This document shows positions 14,202 to 24,235 of a stretch of DNA of 64,000 nucleotides, one piece after another. The stretch lies in NCBI GenBank assembly GCA_001897515.1, contig MKTA01000032.1:1-64000 (forward strand), in the 5' to 3' direction. A program made the position numbers and the translations under genes. Within the stretch, counting starts at the first letter, position 1. The number at the start of each line of letters is the position of its first letter. The DNA comes from Bacteroidetes bacterium 41-46 (lineage in GTDB: Bacteria; Bacteroidota; Bacteroidia; Bacteroidales; UBA932). The notes below the pieces were generated by a model that saw nothing but the letters and a program-made list of their open reading frames with translations, had not been told where the DNA came from and ran no database searches.

Positions 14202-15047
14202 TTATTTTGTGTAATCGTAGAAACCCTTTCCGGTTTTTCTTCCAAGAAGGTTTGCCCTTACCATTTTTCTAAGTAAAGGGTGAGGTCTGTATTTGCTGTC
14301 TCCAAACTCTTTGTAAAGAACTTCCATAATTGCCAGACAGACATCCAGCCCAATTAAATCTCCCAATGCCAAAGGTCCCATAGGATGGTTGGCACCGAGT
14401 TTCATTGCCTCATCAATCTCTTCAGCCTTAGCTACTCCATCTGCGAGTATTGATACCCCCTCATTAACAAGTGGGATTAGAATTCTGTTTACGACGAATC
14501 CTGGAGCCTCGTTTACATTTACTGGAGTCTTCCCTATCTTAACGGCTAACTCCGTAACAGATTTCTGCACCTCGTCAGATGTAAGCTGGCCCTTTATTAC
14601 CTCTACAAGCTTCATAACAGGAGCCGGATTGAAAAAGTGCATTCCAATTACCCTGTCAGCTCTTTTTGTAGATGCTGCAATTTCAGTAATTGAAAGCGAG
14701 GAGGTGTTAGATGCCAGAATAGTTTCAGGTTTGCATATTTTATCCAGCAATCCAAATACTTCACGTTTGATTTCTATAGTCTCAAGGATAGCCTCTACAA
14801 CAATATCTGCATCTGCACATGCTTCATATTCAGTTGTTCCAGTAATGTTTGAGAGAACTTCATCCATCTGCTCCTGAGACATTTTACCCTTCTCAACAAG
14901 TTTTGAGAGACTTTTTTTTATTATTCTCTCTCCGGCTTCAAGTTCTGATTTGTTGTACCCTTTCATAATTACAGGTACTCCAGCCTGGGCAAAGGCCTGA
15001 ACAATACCGCTGCCCATTGTTCCTGTACCAATTACTGCTGCTTTCAT
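14202..15047 (-). CDS. hbd: 3-hydroxybutyryl-CoA dehydrogenase
   Basis: The 281-residue protein has the usual length and order. The Rossmann nucleotide loop [20 protein letters not shown] is at the N-terminus. The motif [18 protein letters not shown] carries the catalytic His with its Glu partner. [12 protein letters not shown] precedes the C-terminal helical dimerisation domain, which ends [12 protein letters not shown]. It interconverts acetoacetyl-CoA and 3-hydroxybutyryl-CoA. The crotonase gene lies 22 bases upstream, and together they link acetoacetyl-CoA with crotonyl-CoA. That connects this pair to the lysine operon 29 kb away, which produces crotonyl-CoA and acetoacetyl-CoA. Confidence 0.93.
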   Translation of the reverse strand: MKAAVIGTGTMGSGIVQAFAQAGVPVIMKGYNKSELEAGERIIKKSLSKLVEKGKMSQEQMDEVLSNITGTTEYEACADADIVVEAILETIEIKREVFGLLDKICKPETILASNTSSLSITEIAASTKRADRVIGMHFFNPAPVMKLVEVIKGQLTSDEVQKSVTELAVKIGKTPVNVNEAPGFVVNRILIPLVNEGVSILADGVAKAEEIDEAMKLGANHPMGPLALGDLIGLDVCLAIMEVLYKEFGDSKYRPHPLLRKMVRANLLGRKTGKGFYDYTK

Positions 15048-15069
15048 CTAATGATTATTAAGTGATTAT

Positions 15070-15849
15070 TTATCTGTTAGTAAATTCAGGTTTACGTTTC
15101 TGAAGGAACGCCTTCATGCCCTCCTTCTGATCAAGTGTGTCAAAGCAACTTCCAAAAAGCCTGTTCTCCAGAGAGGCCGATTCCTCTGCTGGGTAGTCGG
15201 CGGAGTAGTTTATTGCCTTTTTTGAGAGCCTCACTGCAACCGGAGCCTTAGAGGCAATTGTCTCGGCCATCTTAAGAGCTTCACCAATCAGCTCCTCTGC
15301 AGGGACCACTTTATTTACCAATCCAATTGAGAGAGCCTCCATGGCATCAATAACCCTTCCGGTAAATATTAGCTCTTTTGCCTTTGCTGGTCCAACAAGC
15401 TTAGTCATCCTTACCGTACCTCCAAAACCAGGAGTTATGCCCAAGCCAACTTCCGGTTGTCCGAATTTAGCGCTATCTGATGCTATTCTTATATCGCAAG
15501 ACATTGCAAGTTCACATCCTCCTCCCAGTGCAAAACCATTAACTGCTGCTATTACTGGTTTTTCTAGTGTCTCAATTTTTCTGAAAAGATCTGTCCCTCT
15601 TTTTCCAAACGGCTCCCCATCAGCTGAGTTTAACCCAGCCATCTCCTGTATGTCAGCTCCGGCAACAAAAGCACGTCCTTCTCCTGTAATAATGACCACA
15701 TTGATAGTGTCGTCATTACTGATCTCTTCAATTGTGACAGATAGTTCCGTCAAAATCGCAGAATTTAAGGCGTTAAGCGCAGATGGATTGTTAATTGAGA
15801 GAGTGGCTACGCATCCCTCTCTTTTTAGAGATACAAATTGGAGATTCAT
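15070..15849 (-). CDS. crt: Enoyl-CoA hydratase / crotonase
   Basis: The 259-residue protein is a typical crotonase. The oxyanion-hole motifs are GRAFVAGADIQEMAGL and NGFALGGGCELAMSCDIRI, and the two catalytic glutamates lie in GGCELA and FGQPEVGLGITPGFGG. It hydrates crotonyl-CoA to 3-hydroxybutyryl-CoA and leads into hbd. It opens a minus-strand run of six genes with short gaps (crt, hbd, PEP-binding, PurF-like, AraC, GNAT). No acyl-CoA dehydrogenase or electron-transfer flavoprotein gene accompanies it, so the butyryl-CoA step must be encoded elsewhere. Confidence 0.92.
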   Translation of the reverse strand: MNLQFVSLKREGCVATLSINNPSALNALNSAILTELSVTIEEISNDDTINVVIITGEGRAFVAGADIQEMAGLNSADGEPFGKRGTDLFRKIETLEKPVIAAVNGFALGGGCELAMSCDIRIASDSAKFGQPEVGLGITPGFGGTVRMTKLVGPAKAKELIFTGRVIDAMEALSIGLVNKVVPAEELIGEALKMAETIASKAPVAVRLSKKAINYSADYPAEESASLENRLFGSCFDTLDQKEGMKAFLQKRKPEFTNR

Positions 15850-15931
15850 AGTGTGTTACTTTATTTTTTTAATTCATAAAGGTAACACTTTTTGATCAAT
15901 ATATTCCCCTTAATGGCTGATATGACTCTGC

Positions 15932-16957
15932 TCAGACAAAGAGCAGAGAATAGAGCAGGTATAAAGAGCCTGATATCAGAAGAGTTGCCGGAATTGTAAA
16001 TATCCATGCTGCAACAATGTTCTTTGCAGTAGCCCACTTAACAGAGGCAACCCCTTTGGTAAGTCCAACACCAATAATTGAACCGGTAATAGTGTGAGTG
16101 GTACTTACAGGTATTCCGCCAAGTGCTGTCCCAATAAGGGTAAGAGCACCAGCTGTCTCCGCACAGAAGCCTTGTACAGGCTTTAGCTTTGCCAGACCAT
16201 CTCCCAGGGTTCTGATTACCTTCCATCCACCTGTAATAGTGCCAAGGGCAATTACTGAGTAGCAAGTGATTATTAACCATACCGGTACATGAAACTCTCC
16301 TGTATTCTCATAAAGATAAGTGTCAATAAATGTATTTGTCCCTGACACACTAAATAATAGTATTGCAATGATTCCCATTGTTTTCTGAGCATCATTACCA
16401 CCATGTCCAAGTGAGAAAATTGCAGATGAAAAGAGTTGCATCCCTTTGAAGACGCTCTCAACTTTCAATGGGTGACTTCTTTTGAATACCCATAGTGTTA
16501 AAGACATCATAAAGAAACTCAGGAGGGAGCCAATTAATGGTGAAAGTACAATAAAAAGTGCAATCTTAAGGATTCCCGATGTTACTAGTGCATCTGCTCC
16601 AAAGACAAACCAAGCAGGTCCAATCATACCACCGATTAGTGCATGGGAAACACTTATTGGAAGTCCATAATGAGTGCAAACCCAAACCCAGATAACAGCG
16701 CCGGTAAGGGCAGATAAAATTAGTGGCGGGCTTACAATCCCAGGATCAATTATTCCTTTGCCAATTGTGTTAGCAACATGGATCCCAAAAATAAAATAAG
16801 CGGCAAAATTCCAGAAGGCAGCCCATAGAACCGCCAAACCAGGGGAGAGTACTTTTGTAGAAACAATTGTTGCAATTGAGTTGGCAGCGTCATTCATCCC
16901 GTTTAAAAAATCGAAGAGAAGCGCCAGTATTATACCTGCAATAACTATTGTGAGCAT
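15932..16957 (-). CDS. PiT family inorganic phosphate transporter
   Basis: The 341-residue membrane protein has the duplicated PiT signature: FDFLNGMNDAANSIATIVST near the N-terminus and FSLGHGGNDAQKTMGIIAI in the middle. About ten hydrophobic segments are present, with ISVSHALIGG and VSTTHTITGSIIGVG as the paired helices of the family. It imports phosphate with a cation. The start lies 1 base after the stop of the DUF47 gene, a pairing seen in many bacteria where the partner modulates the transporter. Some PiT relatives carry sulfate, but the DUF47 partner favours phosphate. Confidence 0.9.
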   Translation of the reverse strand: MLTIVIAGIILALLFDFLNGMNDAANSIATIVSTKVLSPGLAVLWAAFWNFAAYFIFGIHVANTIGKGIIDPGIVSPPLILSALTGAVIWVWVCTHYGLPISVSHALIGGMIGPAWFVFGADALVTSGILKIALFIVLSPLIGSLLSFFMMSLTLWVFKRSHPLKVESVFKGMQLFSSAIFSLGHGGNDAQKTMGIIAILLFSVSGTNTFIDTYLYENTGEFHVPVWLIITCYSVIALGTITGGWKVIRTLGDGLAKLKPVQGFCAETAGALTLIGTALGGIPVSTTHTITGSIIGVGLTKGVASVKWATAKNIVAAWIFTIPATLLISGSLYLLYSLLFV

Positions 16958-16958
16958 A

Positions 16959-17609
16959 TTACGCCAGTTTTACGATGATTGATCTGATACTGTCTGCAAT
17001 CTCTTTAGCTTTATCTGTTGCATCCTCAAGGCTTTGAACTATATTCTTATTTTTCACCAGTTCAATTGCATCCTTCTCATTTTGGAACAGAAAAGTATTA
17101 TACTCCTCGTATAGTTCATCCACTTTATGCTCAATATCCTTAATTTTTTTACATTTATGAATAATCTCATTGTCTCTTTTTGTGAGATTTTCCAGCTCTT
17201 TGGCAATTTCAGCAACCAATCTTGCATCCTCAAGTATTAAGTCAACAATTGTTATTAGGTCTTTTGCGGGAGAAGAGGGTTTGTACATCACCAGTTTTCT
17301 TCCGGAATCGTGAATAAAATCAAGGAATGTATCAATTCTTGAGGCGAGAATATGAATATCCTCTCTGTCAAACGGAGTGACAAAAGTTTTATTCAGCTCC
17401 TCATATATTCGTGCTGTAATTTGGTCTCCTTTTGTCTCAATCTCCTTTATTTTTCTGTAACTCTCCCTTTGAAGTTCGTAATTGCTCTCCAGAAATAATC
17501 TTTTCAACTCCTCTGCGGCGAGTACAACATTTTCTGTCTGAGAGATGTAAAGCGGGTAGAATTTTTTCTCTTTAACTACGAATAGCTGGAAAAATTTATC
17601 AATTTTCAT
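16959..17609 (-). CDS. DUF47 family PhoU-like accessory protein
   Basis: The 216-residue all-helical protein resembles PhoU. It has ESYRKIKEIETKGDQITARI and FDREDIHILASRIDTFLDFI in the first half, and CKKIKDIEHKVDELYEEYNT in the second, giving the two three-helix bundles and acidic metal-binding pattern of the family. It lies immediately upstream of the PiT gene and is cotranscribed. Homologues regulate or stabilise the phosphate transporter. The start at 17609 gives MKIDKFFQLF, the usual N-terminus length. Confidence 0.88.
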   Translation of the reverse strand: MKIDKFFQLFVVKEKKFYPLYISQTENVVLAAEELKRLFLESNYELQRESYRKIKEIETKGDQITARIYEELNKTFVTPFDREDIHILASRIDTFLDFIHDSGRKLVMYKPSSPAKDLITIVDLILEDARLVAEIAKELENLTKRDNEIIHKCKKIKDIEHKVDELYEEYNTFLFQNEKDAIELVKNKNIVQSLEDATDKAKEIADSIRSIIVKLA

Positions 17610-17687
17610 AAAACTTAAATTTCGCGCAAAATTATTCTGTAATTATGAGAAAAAAGAATAATCAGACATTAATATCTAAAAATTAAC

Positions 17688-17717
17688 AAAAGCGTAACAA
17701 TTTTGCTACGCTTTTTG
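17688..17717. terminator. Intrinsic terminator downstream of htpG
   Basis: AAAAGCGTA (17688-17696) and TACGCTTTT (17707-17715) form a 9-bp stem, extended inside by CAA/TTG. T-rich tails follow on both strands. It separates htpG from the DUF47-PiT operon on the minus strand. Confidence 0.75.
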
Positions 17718-17740
17718 TCAAGTATCTATATAATAGATAT

Positions 17741-19789
17741 TTAGCTTATTAAACTCAGGCTTCTTTTAATAAACCTATTCAGATCTTCTCCCTTTAACAT
17801 TCCGTTTGAAAGTAGTGCCAGATCGCAAACCTGTCTTACTATTTCATTCTCTTTCCCGAATGTGGCCAGTAATTTTTTCCTCTCATCATTAATCCCCTCA
17901 ATCTCCCTCTCTAAGCTCTCCTTTCTCTCTTTTACTGATAAATCAATATCATCCTCTTTTTTACCCTTAATACTCTCTTTTATCTCATCCAGCGCCTTTA
18001 CCGGATCAGCAACCCGGGAGTCAAATGCACTGATATCTAGAGAGAGTTTATCACTCTTCTGTTCCATAATTTTTTTAATTGCAGAGTGGCTGTAATTAAT
18101 TGTTAAGTTGTAAGATTCGGGAAGAGATCCGTAGAAGTTCATACCACCGTTGAGAGCAGACATCTCTCTGTATCGTCTCATGAATTCGCTCCTTGTTATC
18201 AGTACTGCCGGTTCGTTCTCTCCAAGGTTTTCAATTGAGACGCTATAGTGACTTCCGGAAGGCATAACTGCTTCAAATACAGTTGAAATATCTTTTACTT
18301 CACTTTCGCTAATTAAAGGCTTCTCTTTATCTGTCTTCTGGATTAATTTGTCAATATGGTCAGAATCAACCCTCATAAAAGAGGAGTCCTTAAACTTTGA
18401 TTCAAGTAAATTCACAAAGTGTGAGTCCAGCTGACTGTCAAAAACCAGGACGTCATAACCTCTGTTTCTTGCACTCTCTATGTAAGAATACTGCTCCTGG
18501 ACATCTGTTGAATAGAGGTAAACCAGCTTCTTGTTTTTATCAGTCTGCTCACTTTCAATCAGTTTCTTATACTCGTCGTAGCTGAAGAACTTGCCGACCG
18601 TGTTTTTAAGAAGCGAGAACTTCTCCGCTCTTTCGTAGAATTTCTCGTCAGTAAGCATTCCATACTCAATAAAAATCTTAAGGTTATCCCATTTCTCTTC
18701 AAGTGACTTTCTGTCGTTCTTATAGATATCCTCAAGTCTGTCTGCTACCTTTTTTGTAATATGAGAGGAGATCTTTTTTACATTGGAGTCTGACTGCAGG
18801 TAACTTCTTGATACATTAAGCGGAATATCCGGTGAATCAATTACTCCATGCAGAAGAGTCAGAAAATCCGGTACAATATTTTCTACAGAGTCAGTTACAA
18901 ATACCTGATTGCAATATAACTGAATCTTATTGCGTGAGACCTCAATTTTATCCTTGATCTTTGGAAAATAGAGTATTCCTGTCAGGTTAAAAGGATAGTC
19001 AACGTTAAGGTGTATGTGGAACAGAGGATCCTCTTGCATTGGATATAGCTCCCTGTAAAAATTTGCATAATCCTCATCTTTGAGTTCAGAAGGTTTTCTT
19101 GTCCACAAAGGTGAGGGATTGTTTATTATTTTATCCTTTCCGGTTTCTACCTGTTTTCCATCTTTCCACTCTGTCTCTTTTCCATATGCAATCTCAACAG
19201 GAAGGAATTTACAGTACTTGTTAAGCAGATAGTTAATCTTATCTTCAGAGGCAAACTCTTTTGATTCATCATCCAAATAGAGGATTATATCAGTACCTCT
19301 CTCTTTTCTCTTCCCCTTGCCTATCTCGTATGCAGGATCTCCTTCACAGCTCCATTTAACAGGTTGTGCCTCCTCTCTCCATGAAAGAGTCTGAATTTCA
19401 ACTTTTTTTGACACCATAAAGGCCGAGTAAAATCCTAAACCAAAGTGCCCGATAATATTGCTGAGTTGATCCTTATATTTATCCAGAAACTCTCCGGCAC
19501 TTGAGAAGGCAATCTGATTGATATATCTGTTTACCTCATCTTCAGTCATCCCTATACCGTTATCGCTAATTGTGATGGTTCCCTTTTTCGGGTCTGAAGA
19601 GACCTTCACCCTTAACTCACCGGTCTCTCCCTTAAATTCACCTGACAGAGCAAGAGCTTTGAGTTTCTGAGTTGCATCAACCGCATTTGACACAAGCTCT
19701 CTTAAGAATATTTCGTGGTCTGAATAGAGAAATTTTTTGATTATCGGAAAGATGTTTTCGCTTGTTACACCAATAGTCCCTTTCTGCAT
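17741..19789 (-). CDS. htpG: Molecular chaperone HtpG (bacterial Hsp90)
   Basis: The 682-residue protein has the complete GHKL ATPase domain: FLRELVSNAVDATQKL, DNGIGMTEDEVNRY and the lid IIGHFGLGFYSAFMVS. The middle domain holds PLNVSRSYLQSD with the catalytic Arg. The helical C-terminal dimerisation domain ends SLSLIS. It folds client proteins in the cytoplasm under stress. It is slightly longer than E. coli HtpG, as expected for Bacteroidetes. The gene stands alone between two terminators. A loose promoter (TTG, 21 nt, TATTTTCA) lies in the 110 bases upstream. Confidence 0.95.
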   Translation of the reverse strand: MQKGTIGVTSENIFPIIKKFLYSDHEIFLRELVSNAVDATQKLKALALSGEFKGETGELRVKVSSDPKKGTITISDNGIGMTEDEVNRYINQIAFSSAGEFLDKYKDQLSNIIGHFGLGFYSAFMVSKKVEIQTLSWREEAQPVKWSCEGDPAYEIGKGKRKERGTDIILYLDDESKEFASEDKINYLLNKYCKFLPVEIAYGKETEWKDGKQVETGKDKIINNPSPLWTRKPSELKDEDYANFYRELYPMQEDPLFHIHLNVDYPFNLTGILYFPKIKDKIEVSRNKIQLYCNQVFVTDSVENIVPDFLTLLHGVIDSPDIPLNVSRSYLQSDSNVKKISSHITKKVADRLEDIYKNDRKSLEEKWDNLKIFIEYGMLTDEKFYERAEKFSLLKNTVGKFFSYDEYKKLIESEQTDKNKKLVYLYSTDVQEQYSYIESARNRGYDVLVFDSQLDSHFVNLLESKFKDSSFMRVDSDHIDKLIQKTDKEKPLISESEVKDISTVFEAVMPSGSHYSVSIENLGENEPAVLITRSEFMRRYREMSALNGGMNFYGSLPESYNLTINYSHSAIKKIMEQKSDKLSLDISAFDSRVADPVKALDEIKESIKGKKEDDIDLSVKERKESLEREIEGINDERKKLLATFGKENEIVRQVCDLALLSNGMLKGEDLNRFIKRSLSLIS

Positions 19790-19845
19790 AATTATTATAT
19801 TTTTTTAAGTTTTGAAAATATTATCTGTGGGTTACAAAAATCAAA

Positions 19846-19873
19846 AGGCATACCATTGTTAAAATGTATGCCT
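19846..19873 (-). terminator. Terminator downstream of the cysteine desulfidase gene
   Basis: AGGCATAC (19846-19853) and GTATGCCT (19866-19873) pair over 8 bp. On the minus strand the hairpin is followed by TTTGATTTTT, so it fits the end of the cyuA-like transcript and insulates htpG. Confidence 0.7.
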
Positions 19874-19898
19874 CTTTCTGACATTTCGTCATATACGG

Positions 19899-21206
19899 TT
19901 ATTTACAGACCATTATGTCAAGAATCATATTGTCCGTAATCTTCATACCCTCAGATCCTATTGTCCCAAGGTTTTTTATTGTCTTCTCAATATCTTTCTC
20001 AATGATACCGTCATTCTCTGAGATACAGATATTGTCAAGTGCCAGTATTGATGATTGTACTGCTGATGAGACACCTGAAGCAACTTTAAGAGCGCACCCT
20101 ACCTTTGCTCCGTCGCACACCATGCCAGTAATATTACCTATCATATTCTTTATGGCGAAAGTAACCTGTTCATAATTTCCGCCTCTAAGATATACTATCC
20201 CGCAAGAGGCTCCTGTTGAGGCTATAACACAGCCACACAGTGCCGATAGTTTGCCAAGATAGCGTTTGATGTGAATAGCTACCAGATGTCCCAGAACCAG
20301 AGCTCTTGCCAACTCCTCATTTGTGCTCTCAAGTTTGTCTGCTGCAGCAATTATTGGCATAGTTACAGTAATTCCCTGATTGCCGCTTCCAGAATTGCTC
20401 ATGGCAGGGAGAGTACATCCGGCCATTCTGGCATCAGAGGCAGCTGCAGTAACAGCCATAGAGTAGGTGAGAAGCCCGTTTCCAAATATGTTTTTGTGAA
20501 CATTATCCTGAATTGTCCTGCCGACCTGAAGCCCATATCTGTTCTCCAAACCCTCTGCAGCAAGAGCTCTGTTCATTCTCTCTGATTCAAGAATAAACTC
20601 AATATCAGAGAAATTTACATTAATGGAAAAATCCCATATTTTTTTTATAGTTAATTTGTATCTTGTATCTCTCTCCTCAGCGCTATTTTCTTCCCCGCTA
20701 TCTCTGGTTTCCGGAGTATTCTTAAATAATACCTTATTGTCCAGCACAATACTTGTTATTGAGTCATGGTTGTCCTCTATGGTAACTTCTGCCTTATGTT
20801 CTCCTGAAATACAAGTTGCCTTAATGAATAGTTTTTTCTCAGAATCGGAAAGTGAAATCTCCACTCTCTTTTCTTCAAGCATTCTCTTTGCACTCTCTAT
20901 AGACTCATGGTCAATGTCTCTTAGTACCTCCAACCTGTATGAACTTTTGCCACAGGTTACTCCCAATGCGGCTGCAATATGAAGTCCAACCATGCCTGTG
21001 CCTGGTACCCCTACGCCCATCCCGTTTTTAAGTATGTTAGCACTAACCTCCGCAATTACCCTTTCAGGCTTAAGCCCAAATTTTTCAATCTCTTCAGAGG
21101 CTACAGCAACAGCCAGAGAGACGGCTACAGGCTCAGTGCACCCCAATGCAGGCTTCACCTCTCTCTTTATCAATTCAATTATTGACTTTTCACTTGGTGT
21201 TGTCAT
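19899..21206 (-). CDS. cyuA: L-cysteine desulfidase / serine dehydratase alpha family (YhaM/CyuA, UPF0597)
   Basis: The 435-residue protein has the family N-terminus REVKPALGCTEPVAVSLAVA, with the first cluster-binding Cys. It also has GNGLLTYSMAVTAAASDARM, SGSGNQGITVTMPI and the C-terminal MVCDGAKVGCALKVASG, which supplies further cysteines for a [4Fe-4S] cluster. Characterised members break L-cysteine into pyruvate, ammonia and sulfide in anaerobes. The gene lies 13 bases downstream of the secreted amidase gene on the same strand. The role fits an organism fermenting amino acids. A serine dehydratase activity cannot be excluded by sequence alone. Confidence 0.87.
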   Translation of the reverse strand: MTTPSEKSIIELIKREVKPALGCTEPVAVSLAVAVASEEIEKFGLKPERVIAEVSANILKNGMGVGVPGTGMVGLHIAAALGVTCGKSSYRLEVLRDIDHESIESAKRMLEEKRVEISLSDSEKKLFIKATCISGEHKAEVTIEDNHDSITSIVLDNKVLFKNTPETRDSGEENSAEERDTRYKLTIKKIWDFSINVNFSDIEFILESERMNRALAAEGLENRYGLQVGRTIQDNVHKNIFGNGLLTYSMAVTAAASDARMAGCTLPAMSNSGSGNQGITVTMPIIAAADKLESTNEELARALVLGHLVAIHIKRYLGKLSALCGCVIASTGASCGIVYLRGGNYEQVTFAIKNMIGNITGMVCDGAKVGCALKVASGVSSAVQSSILALDNICISENDGIIEKDIEKTIKNLGTIGSEGMKITDNMILDIMVCK

Positions 21207-21219
21207 TATAATCTTTGTA

Positions 21220-24216
21220 TTACTCGTTGAAGAAATTAATTGCGTTTTTAATAATCATCTCAATTTGTTCTTTGCTTTTTAGAGTTTCTATAGGGAATCC
21301 AATAGAGAGTGAGCGATACTCCCCTCTGTATGCAACTCCAGCTGATATATTATTATCCTGATACCTAAGCACCGTCCAGGCATCTTTGCCAACCGGATCA
21401 ATTCCATCCGGAGCCTCTGATGTGTATGAAAATTCGTTAGGAACAGTATGGAATGAGAAATGTCCACTGAACTTGTAAGGGCTCTGAACAGCTCTTGCAT
21501 ATCCTGTCTTGCTGGCATGGTTTGTTCTCCACTCATATTTCAATACTCTCTTAACAAAGTTCTTTGTTGAGTCATCCATCTCTATGCTATCCCAGACATC
21601 TGTTCCAATATAAGCTCCGCTTAACAGAATATTGCCTCCTATCTTAACATAATCTTCAATTGCTCTCATTAATTCCGGAGTGAATACTTTGAATTTCACA
21701 TCTCCAGTACCTCTGCCAATTTTATATTGTCTCTGTTTCCCCATTATTATGTCAATAATAGGGTAGGCCTTCAGCTCCACAGCACCGCTCTCTACAGCAG
21801 CTCTTCCTGCCGATACAAAGCTATATCCCTCTTTTGCAAATGCATTGCCGTGAATTGCCGTATAATCAAAAGTATTTCCGGCTATCACTTTTGATTCGTA
21901 ATCGGCATAAGAGGCTCCAAAACCCGGAGAGTCGTCATCCATCCATGGAATCTCTCTTCTGAACTCATATTGGCTTCCAATGTATGATATATCTCTAATG
22001 TATGGCACTCCATTATCATCAAAGTCTGCAAAGCCCCCCATAGTTGTGTCCGGAGTTGCAAAATGGGCTGGTGCAGAGACTCTGGTGAAGCCATTAACAA
22101 TCAAAACTTTTCCCCTCTCAGCCGATGAGCTGTAAAGTGATAGTGTCTCAGAAGGGAAACTCTCACCACCTTTGTTTACAGCCGTTACCCTGAAAGAGTA
22201 AACAACATCTTTATCAATATCTATTGCGAGAGAGTTGCCCTCAACAACTCTTCCTTTGTCAAAGCCCGAATCCCCCTTTCTTGTATAGACTATATATCTC
22301 TCCGGCGTTGCGGTCATCTCTAAGCTATCCTCAACACCCCTCCACCGTAGTAGAGCGATATCGTTGTGAAGTGAAACTGAAAACTCCTCAACGGGAAGAG
22401 GTTGTACAACATAGTCTCTGTTCTCAGTTGAAGAAATATATTTTAGCATCCCCTTATATATTGCCCTGGACACAGTAAATCGGAACATAGGGTCCAGCCC
22501 GTATCTCATATCTGCAAGATTCTGGTGAGACAGAAGCTCAAGGAGCATTGTTGGCACATTGGGAGATCTGGATTCGGCATACGATCTGTCCCAAAGGCCT
22601 CTTCTCTGCCAGATGGGTTCGTATTTCGCTTTTACATCATCAACAATTTGAGTCTGAATAAAGTCTGAAAGATATCTTCCCTCAACTCTGTCTCTGCCAT
22701 CCGGGTATTGATCATTACCATTTGACGACCTGGTATAGATTCCTAATGTCCCTATTATTGAGTCATTGAGGGTAGTGCCAGCATCTGTATGAAATGCGAA
22801 TGCCAGATCTACAGGGATATTGAGTCCTCTCTCCTCGGGATTTACCCTGGACCCTCCGCTTATAACATTGACCCATCTTCCTCTGGACATATAGTCGTCA
22901 TTATAGTCATTGGCATTTTTGTTTGGTGAATAGATTGTATCTGAAAAACCTGCCCATTGAAGCCAATATCTGGCACCCTCTGTAAATCTGGGATACCCGC
23001 TAATTTCTGGAACAACATCCAGGTCAATTTTTACACTTTTAACAGGCTCGCTGGAGGAGCTCTTAATATTCATTTGAGAGCCCTCATCAGATGGTTTCCT
23101 TGCAATATTGCCAAAGCCACCTCCAATTTTTACAGCATCTGCCGTCACATAGTCTCGGTTGCTTCCGGTGTAGTTTGAAAGAGAGATAAGCTGATTAGCA
23201 GCTCCTTTCTTGAAATGAAATGTGCCAAGATATACCCATGTACCGCCACCCATCTTTTGGTTTACATAGAATGAGCTCTCACCTGTGGAGTGGTGTACTG
23301 TATATTTTGCCTTTTCAGAGCTTCTGGGTAGAGTTTGATAAGATACATATACTGCATAGTCTCCCGTTTCCGGTATCTCTGCTCTCCATAATGCAGCGCT
23401 TTCATCCTCTTTATCATCGGTCCCCCTTACATACCTTGCAGTTCCCATCCTGAAGGGATTCTCTCCGGTTTCATAGATCTCTTTTGGTGATGAAAATCCG
23501 GCTGAGTCTGTAGTATTCCATCGCCTGGAACCAGTTCTCTCTTCATAGCCTGATCCTTCTTTGTCATTGTCAATAATAAGTTCATTCAACTGAACATCTC
23601 TCTCTCTTGGCATAAGTACATAAGCTCCTGAGTTCTCAAGCATTGGGACAAGAAATGGCAGAATATATGATTGAGTGTAAAGATCTTCAACAGTCTGGAA
23701 GATTCTTGCACGTTGCCACTCCCATCTTAAAAGCTTTTGTTCATAATAATATCCGTGGCTTTGCCATAAAGCAATATGTTTGCCTTCTAGACCGTCTGAA
23801 AAGGTTGTAATACTGTTAACTGATCTTACAAGAGGATTTTCACTCTTTTTAGTATTCTTTACAGTACTATGCGAGGGGTTTGGAATATAGTCGTCTATAG
23901 GTAGTCTGCTACTTATTATTTTAAGCCCCAAACCTCTGTACTGAGCAGGGATATTTTCTCTTACAATTTCATAAGCCTTTTTTACATTTTCATTCCTAAA
24001 AGGGTATTCAGAGAGTGCATTTGAAAATGTAATAGTTAATGTGTTACCGGTTTTATCCGCTCTGGTAACTGTTATCTTTCCCAGAACCTTCGCCTGACTC
24101 TTAAAATAAGACTGCAAAGAGTCAGCTGCAGCATTAAATTGTTTTGAGTCCAGTCGCTGTGCATTTAAAATTATGGTAGAAAACAGGGCAAAAAGCAGGG
24201 GAAAGATTTTTTTCAT
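21220..24216 (-). CDS. Secreted multidomain protein: amidase-like with golvesin and FnIII-type domains
   Basis: This 998-residue protein starts with a signal peptide (MKKIFPLLFALFSTIILNAQ). The motifs IALWQSHGYYYEQKL, DLAFAFHTDAGTT and PTMLLELLSHQNLADMRYG resemble the zinc-binding His/Glu/His set and the catalytic Glu of amidase_3 peptidoglycan amidases. Between them, residues 230-370 form a jelly-roll like the golvesin C-terminal domain (GDYAVYVSYQ, WVYLGTFHFKKG). Residues 615-710 look like a fibronectin type III unit (PERYIVYTRK, YSFRVTAVNKGGE). The C-terminal 280 residues resemble a glutamine-amidotransferase-type Rossmann fold (GGNILLSGAYIGTDVWDS). Bacteroidetes homologues are often called xanthan lyase. 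A cell-wall hydrolase in the periplasm or outside the cell is more likely. Confidence 0.72.
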   Translation of the reverse strand: MKKIFPLLFALFSTIILNAQRLDSKQFNAAADSLQSYFKSQAKVLGKITVTRADKTGNTLTITFSNALSEYPFRNENVKKAYEIVRENIPAQYRGLGLKIISSRLPIDDYIPNPSHSTVKNTKKSENPLVRSVNSITTFSDGLEGKHIALWQSHGYYYEQKLLRWEWQRARIFQTVEDLYTQSYILPFLVPMLENSGAYVLMPRERDVQLNELIIDNDKEGSGYEERTGSRRWNTTDSAGFSSPKEIYETGENPFRMGTARYVRGTDDKEDESAALWRAEIPETGDYAVYVSYQTLPRSSEKAKYTVHHSTGESSFYVNQKMGGGTWVYLGTFHFKKGAANQLISLSNYTGSNRDYVTADAVKIGGGFGNIARKPSDEGSQMNIKSSSSEPVKSVKIDLDVVPEISGYPRFTEGARYWLQWAGFSDTIYSPNKNANDYNDDYMSRGRWVNVISGGSRVNPEERGLNIPVDLAFAFHTDAGTTLNDSIIGTLGIYTRSSNGNDQYPDGRDRVEGRYLSDFIQTQIVDDVKAKYEPIWQRRGLWDRSYAESRSPNVPTMLLELLSHQNLADMRYGLDPMFRFTVSRAIYKGMLKYISSTENRDYVVQPLPVEEFSVSLHNDIALLRWRGVEDSLEMTATPERYIVYTRKGDSGFDKGRVVEGNSLAIDIDKDVVYSFRVTAVNKGGESFPSETLSLYSSSAERGKVLIVNGFTRVSAPAHFATPDTTMGGFADFDDNGVPYIRDISYIGSQYEFRREIPWMDDDSPGFGASYADYESKVIAGNTFDYTAIHGNAFAKEGYSFVSAGRAAVESGAVELKAYPIIDIIMGKQRQYKIGRGTGDVKFKVFTPELMRAIEDYVKIGGNILLSGAYIGTDVWDSIEMDDSTKNFVKRVLKYEWRTNHASKTGYARAVQSPYKFSGHFSFHTVPNEFSYTSEAPDGIDPVGKDAWTVLRYQDNNISAGVAYRGEYRSLSIGFPIETLKSKEQIEMIIKNAINFFNE

Positions 24217-24235
24217 ATTGCTAAAAGTTGAAGTG

